From: Anaerolineae bacterium
GTDB taxonomy: Bacteria; Chloroflexota; Anaerolineae; Anaerolineales; DRMV01
Length of the DNA stretch: 36,894 bases
Assembly: GCA_011176535.1 (NCBI GenBank)
Contig: DUEP01000052.1
Span: 1-36,894, forward strand
Reading direction: 5' to 3'
The translations under genes and the position numbers were made by a program. The notes under the pieces are model-generated. The model was not told where the DNA came from, ran no database searches, and worked only from the letters and a program-made list of their open reading frames with translations. Below are positions 33,398 to 36,894 of the stretch, one piece after another. Positions within the stretch are counted from its first letter, which is position 1. The number at the start of each line of letters is the position of its first letter.

Positions 33398-33410
33398 CCG
33401 GGGAGGCCCC

Positions 33411-34472
33411 ATGCCCGTCACCACCACCGTGCCCGGCTATGTACCCCTGTTCGCCCTCACCCGAGGCGAAACCCTGGAAAGCGTGCATTTCGGTGCCGTC
33501 GCCATAGTGGACGCCCAAGGCCGCCTGCTGGCCTCGGTTGGCGATCCCTGGGCCGTGACCTACCTGCGCTCTACCGCTAAGCCCTTCCAGGCCCTGCCTT
33601 TTGTGGAAGATGGCGGGCCGGATCGCTTTGGCCTTACCGACGAAGAAATCGCCCTGCTGTGCGCCTCGCATTCCGGCACCGACCGCCATGTGGCGGTGGT
33701 GCAGCGCATCCAGCAAAAGGCCGGCGTGAAGGAGCCGCAATTGCTCTGTGGCTCCCACCCGCCCTATGACGCGGCCACGGCCGAGGCCCTCAAAGCCCGC
33801 GGAGAGCAGCCCACCCCCAATCGCCACAACTGTTCGGGCAAACATACCGGCATGCTGGCGCAGGCGGTGCTGCACGGCTGGCCCACCGCCGATTACATCG
33901 ACCGGGAACACCCGGTTCAGCAACGCATCCTGCGCACCTTTGCCGAGATGTGCGGCCTGCCTCCCGAGGCCGTGCAGGTGGGCGTGGATGGCTGCTCCGC
34001 TCCCAACTTCGCCACGCCCCTTTACCATGTGGCCTACGGCTACGCACGGCTGATGGACCCGCGCGACCTGCCGCCGCAACGCGCCGCGGCCGCCCGTGCC
34101 ATCGTGCAAGCCATGACCCGGCACCCGTTCATGGTCGGCGGCCCGGGGCGTTTCGACACCCTGCTCATGGAAGCCACGCAGGGGCGCGTGCTGGCCAAGG
34201 GAGGCGCCGAAGGGTACCAGGGGATCGGCCTACCTCCCGGCGCACTGGGGCCAGGGACGCCCGGCGTGGGCATCGCCTTCAAGATCGCCGATGGTGACGG
34301 ACGCAAAAACCGCGCCCGCCCCGCCGTAGCCTTAGAGATCCTGCGCCAACTGGGCGTGTTGACCGAGATTCCCGCGGCCCTGCGCCCCTTTGGCCCCGAA
34401 GTCACGGTGACCAACTGGCGCGGCCTGACAGTGGGCAAGGGCTTCCCCACCTTTTCCCTGAAACCCGCCTGA
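33411..34472 (+). CDS. L-asparaginase II-family protein
   Basis: This 353-residue protein belongs to the Rhizobium-type asparaginase II family, unrelated in sequence to E. coli AnsA/AnsB. Members hydrolyse asparagine to aspartate and ammonia. Family motifs are YLRSTAKPFQALP (Ser54, Lys57), CASHSGTDRHV, NCSGKHTGML near 140 and GVDGCSAPNFATPL, ending with VTNWRGLTVG. Length is typical and there is no signal peptide, so it is cytoplasmic. GGGGAGG precedes the ATG. It lies 13 bases after the MBL-fold gene and 5 before the endonuclease gene. Confidence 0.9.
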   Translation: MPVTTTVPGYVPLFALTRGETLESVHFGAVAIVDAQGRLLASVGDPWAVTYLRSTAKPFQALPFVEDGGPDRFGLTDEEIALLCASHSGTDRHVAVVQRIQQKAGVKEPQLLCGSHPPYDAATAEALKARGEQPTPNRHNCSGKHTGMLAQAVLHGWPTADYIDREHPVQQRILRTFAEMCGLPPEAVQVGVDGCSAPNFATPLYHVAYGYARLMDPRDLPPQRAAAARAIVQAMTRHPFMVGGPGRFDTLLMEATQGRVLAKGGAEGYQGIGLPPGALGPGTPGVGIAFKIADGDGRKNRARPAVALEILRQLGVLTEIPAALRPFGPEVTVTNWRGLTVGKGFPTFSLKPA

Positions 34473-34477
34473 GCGCC

Positions 34478-35176
34478 ATGGATCCGTGGTCCCCGCAAAG
34501 CCTCCGCCCCAAAGCCCTAGAGGTACACCGTCGCCTGCTGGCGCATTTCGGTGAGCCTCACTGGCGTCATCCTCTGCCGCCCCTGGACGAACTGATCTCC
34601 ACCATCCTCTCGCAGAACACCAACGACACCAACCGCGACCGCGCCTTTGCCGCGCTCAAAGCGCGCTTCCCCACCTGGGAAGCCGTGCGCGACGCCCCCG
34701 TTGAGGAGGTCATCGAGGCCGTTCGCCCGGCCGGGCTGGCCAACCAGAAAGGCCCCCGCATTCAGGAAGTGTTGCGCCAGATCACCGCCGAGCGTGGCAC
34801 CCTTTCCCTAGACTTCCTGGCCGAGTGGCCCACGGAGAAAGCGCGGGCCTGGCTCACCCGCTTCAAGGGCGTCGGCCCGAAAACGGCGGCCATCGTGTTG
34901 CTTTTCTCATTGGGTAAGCCGGCCTTTCCGGTAGACACCCACATCTACCGCGTCACCGAGCGCTTAGGGCTGCGCCCTCCAAAGATGAACGCCGAGCAGG
35001 CCCATGCCTTTTTGGAGCAGGTTTTCCCGCCCGGAACCTACTACGCCGCCCATCTGAACCTCATTCGCCTGGGACGCGAGATTTGCACCGCCCGGCGTCC
35101 CCATTGCGCACGCTGCCCCCTACAGGACCTCTGTCCTTCCGCTGTCTCCCAGGAGACCAGCCGTGAACAAACGTAG
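34478..35176 (+). CDS. nth: Endonuclease III-like DNA glycosylase
   Basis: This 232-residue base-excision repair enzyme removes oxidised pyrimidines and nicks the abasic site. The helix-hairpin-helix is FKGVGPKTAAIV with catalytic Lys135, and catalytic Asp153 lies in FPVDTHIYRV. The 18-residue spacing between them equals that of E. coli Nth (Lys120, Asp138). The iron-sulfur loop is Cys203-x6-Cys210-x2-Cys213-x5-Cys219. The SQNTNDTNRD segment replaces the usual SAQTTD. It is slightly longer than E. coli Nth at both ends. The gene starts 5 bases after the asparaginase stop and overlaps the next small gene by 14 bases. Confidence 0.93.
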   Translation: MDPWSPQSLRPKALEVHRRLLAHFGEPHWRHPLPPLDELISTILSQNTNDTNRDRAFAALKARFPTWEAVRDAPVEEVIEAVRPAGLANQKGPRIQEVLRQITAERGTLSLDFLAEWPTEKARAWLTRFKGVGPKTAAIVLLFSLGKPAFPVDTHIYRVTERLGLRPPKMNAEQAHAFLEQVFPPGTYYAAHLNLIRLGREICTARRPHCARCPLQDLCPSAVSQETSREQT

Positions 35177-35354
35177 CCTTCTTTTCGCCCGCACCCTGGT
35201 GGGTCTGAGCGTTGCGGTAGGATTAGGCAGCGTGGCCGAAAACCTCTACCTCATTCTCTTTTCCGTGCTGGCCCTGGCGGGCCTGATGGTGGTCTCGGGC
35301 CTGGTGCTGGGCTACACCGCCCTGACCCGCGGGATGGGCCGAAACCCCTCCTGA
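35163..35354 (+). CDS. Small two-helix membrane protein, unknown function
   Basis: This 63-residue protein starts at GTG with AGGAG about seven bases upstream, inside the end of nth (14-base overlap). It has two hydrophobic segments (TLVGLSVAVGLGSVA, then YLILFSVLALAGLMVVSGLVLG) separated by ENL, and a basic tail LTRGMGRNPS. It is placed 17 bases before a histidine kinase gene that itself lacks any sensor or membrane segment, so it might act as the kinase's membrane partner. That is speculative. No family is recognised. Confidence 0.65.
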   Translation: MNKRSLLFARTLVGLSVAVGLGSVAENLYLILFSVLALAGLMVVSGLVLGYTALTRGMGRNPS

Positions 35355-35371
35355 ACCATGAGGCAACCCCT

Positions 35372-36373
35372 ATGGATGCATCGTACCCCCTGTTTCAAGT
35401 GCTGACCTGGGAAGGCATTCCCTGGGCCCAGGTGGACGAAACGGCCCAGATTTTGCTGGCCGCCCCCCAGGATTGTGTCACCCTCACTTTGCACACCTTG
35501 CCCCTGGCCTCCCAGGGCGAATGGCCGCCCGCCTTCCCCGCCCAAGGCGGCCCGGCGGAGGTCACCCTGCAGGACGGCAGTCTCTGGCTGGTGTGGGCGC
35601 TGGAAGACGGTTCGTTTCTCGTGGTGCCTAAAGCCTACTGGTCGCGGCGGCTGGAAGAAGAACGGGGCCGCGTGCCCAGGTTCATTTCGGTGGTCACCCA
35701 CGAGTTGCGCCTGCCCCTGACCTCCATCAAGGGCTACACCGACCTGCTCCTCAAGGGCCTGGGCGGGGAAGTCTCCCCTCAACAGGCCCAATTCCTGGAA
35801 GTCATTCGCAACAGTGTCCAGCGGATGGTCACCCTGCTCGACCGCCTTTCGGACATGGGCAAACTGGAGTCCGGCCGTCTGCTGGTGAAGCGCATGCCGC
35901 TGTCGGTCAAAGAAGCCCTCGAACCTGTGGTGCTGAAATATCGCCCACTGTGCGAAGCCAAGGGACAAACCTTCCGCTGGCAGGTGCCTGAGGGCCTCCC
36001 CCCGGCCCAGGGCGACCCCCACCGGCTGCCGCAGGTCGTCGAAGCGCTGGTGGACAACGCCCACCGGTACACGCCCCAGGGAGGGCACATCACCCTGGGG
36101 GTACGCGCCGAAGGCCCGGAGATCCGGATTTGGGTAACGGACACGGGGATCGGCATTCGCCCTGAGGATCAGGCCCGCCTCTTCGAACCCTTCTTCCGCT
36201 CCGAAGAGGAAGCGGTGCGCGACCAGCGCGGTTGGGGGCTCTCGCTACATGTGGCCGGCTTGTTGGTTGAGCGCATGGGCGGGCGCATTGAAGTGGAAAC
36301 GGCTCCCGGCCAGGGCAGCACCTTCACCGTGCATCTCCCCCGCGCCCAGGAGCAACTTGACGAAAAACCTTGA
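35372..36373 (+). CDS. Histidine kinase without recognisable sensor domain
   Basis: This 333-residue cytosolic kinase has a ~95-residue N-terminus (TWEGIPWAQVDETAQILLAA in part: IPWAQVDETAQ) that matches no domain I know. The H box is VVTHELRLPLTS with His110, and Leu replaces the usual Thr of HELRTPL. The ATP domain has ALVDNAHRYTPQGG, DTGIGIRPEDQ, FEPFFRSE and RGWGLSLHVAGLLVERMGG, where the G2 box is GWGLSL in place of GxGLGL. It lies in the same probable operon as the GAF/PAS kinase. No response regulator is nearby. The stop codon overlaps the -35 box of the cold-shock promoter. Confidence 0.9.
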   Translation: MDASYPLFQVLTWEGIPWAQVDETAQILLAAPQDCVTLTLHTLPLASQGEWPPAFPAQGGPAEVTLQDGSLWLVWALEDGSFLVVPKAYWSRRLEEERGRVPRFISVVTHELRLPLTSIKGYTDLLLKGLGGEVSPQQAQFLEVIRNSVQRMVTLLDRLSDMGKLESGRLLVKRMPLSVKEALEPVVLKYRPLCEAKGQTFRWQVPEGLPPAQGDPHRLPQVVEALVDNAHRYTPQGGHITLGVRAEGPEIRIWVTDTGIGIRPEDQARLFEPFFRSEEEAVRDQRGWGLSLHVAGLLVERMGGRIEVETAPGQGSTFTVHLPRAQEQLDEKP

Positions 36374-36398
36374 CGCCCCCTCTGGGGCATGATACCCT
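36370..36398 (+). promoter_or_regulatory. Promoter of the cold-shock gene
   Basis: TTGACG (36370-36375), 17 bases, TACCCT (36393-36398), with TGA just before the -10. The octamer TGGGGCAT occurs at 36383-36390 and again at 36401-36408, on either side of the -10. A GCCCC/GGGGC dyad (36375-36388) lies in the spacer. Confidence 0.5.
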
Positions 36399-36408
36399 TG
36401 TGGGGCAT

Positions 36409-36426
36409 CGTTGACACCAGTCAACG
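36409..36426 (+). promoter_or_regulatory. Perfect dyad at the start of the cold-shock leader
   Basis: CGTTGAC-ACCA-GTCAACG, 7-bp arms and a 4-base loop, lies just after the predicted transcription start. It may be an operator or the 5' hairpin of the mRNA. Confidence 0.5.
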
Positions 36427-36431
36427 CAAAG

Positions 36432-36496
36432 TAAGGGCAAGCCGAACCCTCTCAGTGGGTGGCAAGCGTCGCCCGTTGAGAGGGTTCGGTCCCTTA
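36432..36496 (+). promoter_or_regulatory. Long hairpin in the cold-shock mRNA leader
   Basis: The outer stem TAAGGG/CCCTTA (36432-36437 with 36491-36496) is followed by a bulge and a perfect 13-bp stem CCGAACCCTCTCA (36442-36454)/TGAGAGGGTTCGG (36477-36489). The stem continues inward with G-U and G-C pairs to a 4-base loop AAGC near 36464. It ends 23 bases before the ribosome site. No T-run follows, so it is not a terminator. A thermosensing or RNA-stability element is plausible. Confidence 0.7.
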
Positions 36497-36535
36497 AAAA
36501 CCCAAGTTCACTTTTTTAGAAGGAGTAAGTTGAGC

Positions 36536-36748
36536 ATGTCTGAGCGTTATGTAGGTACCGTCAAATGGTTCAATGCCACCAAGGGCTTCGGCTTCATCGG
36601 CCGCGAGGATGGCGAGGATGTTTTCGTTCACTTTTCGGCCATTCAGATGGACGGCTACCGCAGCCTGGAAGAGGGCCAGCGGGTCGAGTTCTCCATCGAA
36701 CAGGGTCCCAAGGGCTTGCAGGCCGCCAATGTGGTGGTGATCGGGTAG
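36536..36748 (+). CDS. cspA: Cold-shock protein (CspA family)
   Basis: This 70-residue OB-fold RNA/DNA chaperone carries the full signature: [16 protein letters not shown] (RNP1, KGFGFI), then DVFVHFSAI (RNP2) and [20 protein letters not shown]. It melts mRNA structure during cold or growth changes. The ATG at 36536 has AAGGAG ten bases upstream. A longer in-frame start would include the leader hairpin and is rejected. It has its own promoter, a ~130-base structured leader like those of other csp genes, and a strong terminator. Confidence 0.96.
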   Translation: MSERYVGTVKWFNATKGFGFIGREDGEDVFVHFSAIQMDGYRSLEEGQRVEFSIEQGPKGLQAANVVVIG

Positions 36749-36778
36749 CCCTCTGGGCCACGACGAACCCCCAAAGCC

Positions 36779-36808
36779 AAAAGCCGCTCCTCACGGAGCG
36801 GCTTTTTT
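36779..36808 (+). terminator. Rho-independent terminator of cspA
   Basis: A perfect stem AAAAGCCGCTCC/GGAGCGGCTTTT has loop TCAC and ends in six T. It starts 30 bases after the stop codon. Confidence 0.92.
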
Positions 36809-36830
36809 CCTACCCCTCTCTTGACGCCCT

Positions 36831-36839
36831 TGATACAAT
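36831..36839 (+). promoter_or_regulatory. Extended -10 promoter for the last gene
   Basis: The sequence is TGA-TACAAT. A TTGACG occurs at 36821 but is too close to serve as its -35. The start codon follows at 36873. Confidence 0.5.
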
Positions 36840-36872
36840 AGAAACCAACCCATCCTCCAAGGAGAGAAAAAG

Positions 36873-36894
36873 ATGCACTATCGAAGGTTAGGTC
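36873..36894 (+). CDS. Start of a gene cut by the right edge, possibly aldo/keto reductase
   Basis: An ATG is preceded by AAGGAG at good distance and its own promoter. Only seven codons are visible (MHYRRLG). This opening is typical of aldo/keto reductases (M-x-YRRLG), but seven residues are too few for a firm call. Confidence 0.4.

Noticed and set aside
36389-36535. N-terminal extension of the cold-shock protein
   Set aside because: It translates the leader hairpin. The family starts at the ATG at 36536 with AAGGAG upstream.

Overview
The window is GC-rich, gene-dense DNA from a bacterial chromosome. Several things point to Chloroflexota, probably an Anaerolineae-like lineage: Thr/Pro-rich membrane-anchored proteins, a MutL-like ATPase next to a DUF6754-like protein, a zinc-ribbon protein with LPDWL repeats, FHA/PP2C signalling and a knotted-type carbamoyltransferase. 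This placement rests on gene content and remembered family distribution, not on a database search. I see no tRNA, rRNA, CRISPR array, prophage or intact insertion sequence.

Layout. Positions 1-2142 (minus) carry nucleotide-sugar genes: GDP-mannose 4,6-dehydratase, a UDP-glucuronate epimerase-like enzyme and the start of a membrane protein. Positions 2190-4687 (minus) hold a dus-radA pair. Positions 4845-10388 (plus) hold a SIMPL lipoprotein, a VWA-like/FHA membrane protein, a PP2C phosphatase, a small basic membrane protein and a CoaBC enzyme fused to a DUF952-like domain. Positions 10597-18734 (minus) form an eight-gene, largely overlapping operon of unknown function. It encodes a small protein, a DUF6754-like protein, two polytopic membrane proteins, a zinc-ribbon protein with ten LPDWL repeats, a MutL-like ASKHA ATPase, a barrel-sandwich/KOW protein and an LPXTG-tailed protein. 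I consider it the best candidate for an undescribed system here.

Positions 18868-22894 (minus) carry esterase, MFS transporter, YgeW-like carbamoyltransferase and carbamate kinase, probably one catabolic operon. A 620-bp gap without a supported gene follows and is partly AT-rich. Positions 23581-26595 (minus) hold a GAF histidine kinase and a lipoprotein with a membrane tail, and a perfect parS-type palindrome lies between them. An M3 peptidase (plus) and an FHA protein (minus) are convergent. From 29190 everything is on the plus strand: holB, then a probable operon of kinase, degenerate metallo-beta-lactamase-fold protein, asparaginase, endonuclease III, small membrane protein and a second kinase, then a cold-shock gene with a long structured leader. 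The first codons of a probable aldo/keto reductase reach the right edge.

Promoters are recognisable by TATAAT-like -10 boxes. Many are preceded by TGn (extended -10), and three lie so close to the start codon that leaderless mRNAs are likely. Many neighbouring genes overlap as ATGA or by a few bases, so translational coupling is common. Three histidine kinases and two FHA proteins are present, but no response regulator or Ser/Thr kinase gene.
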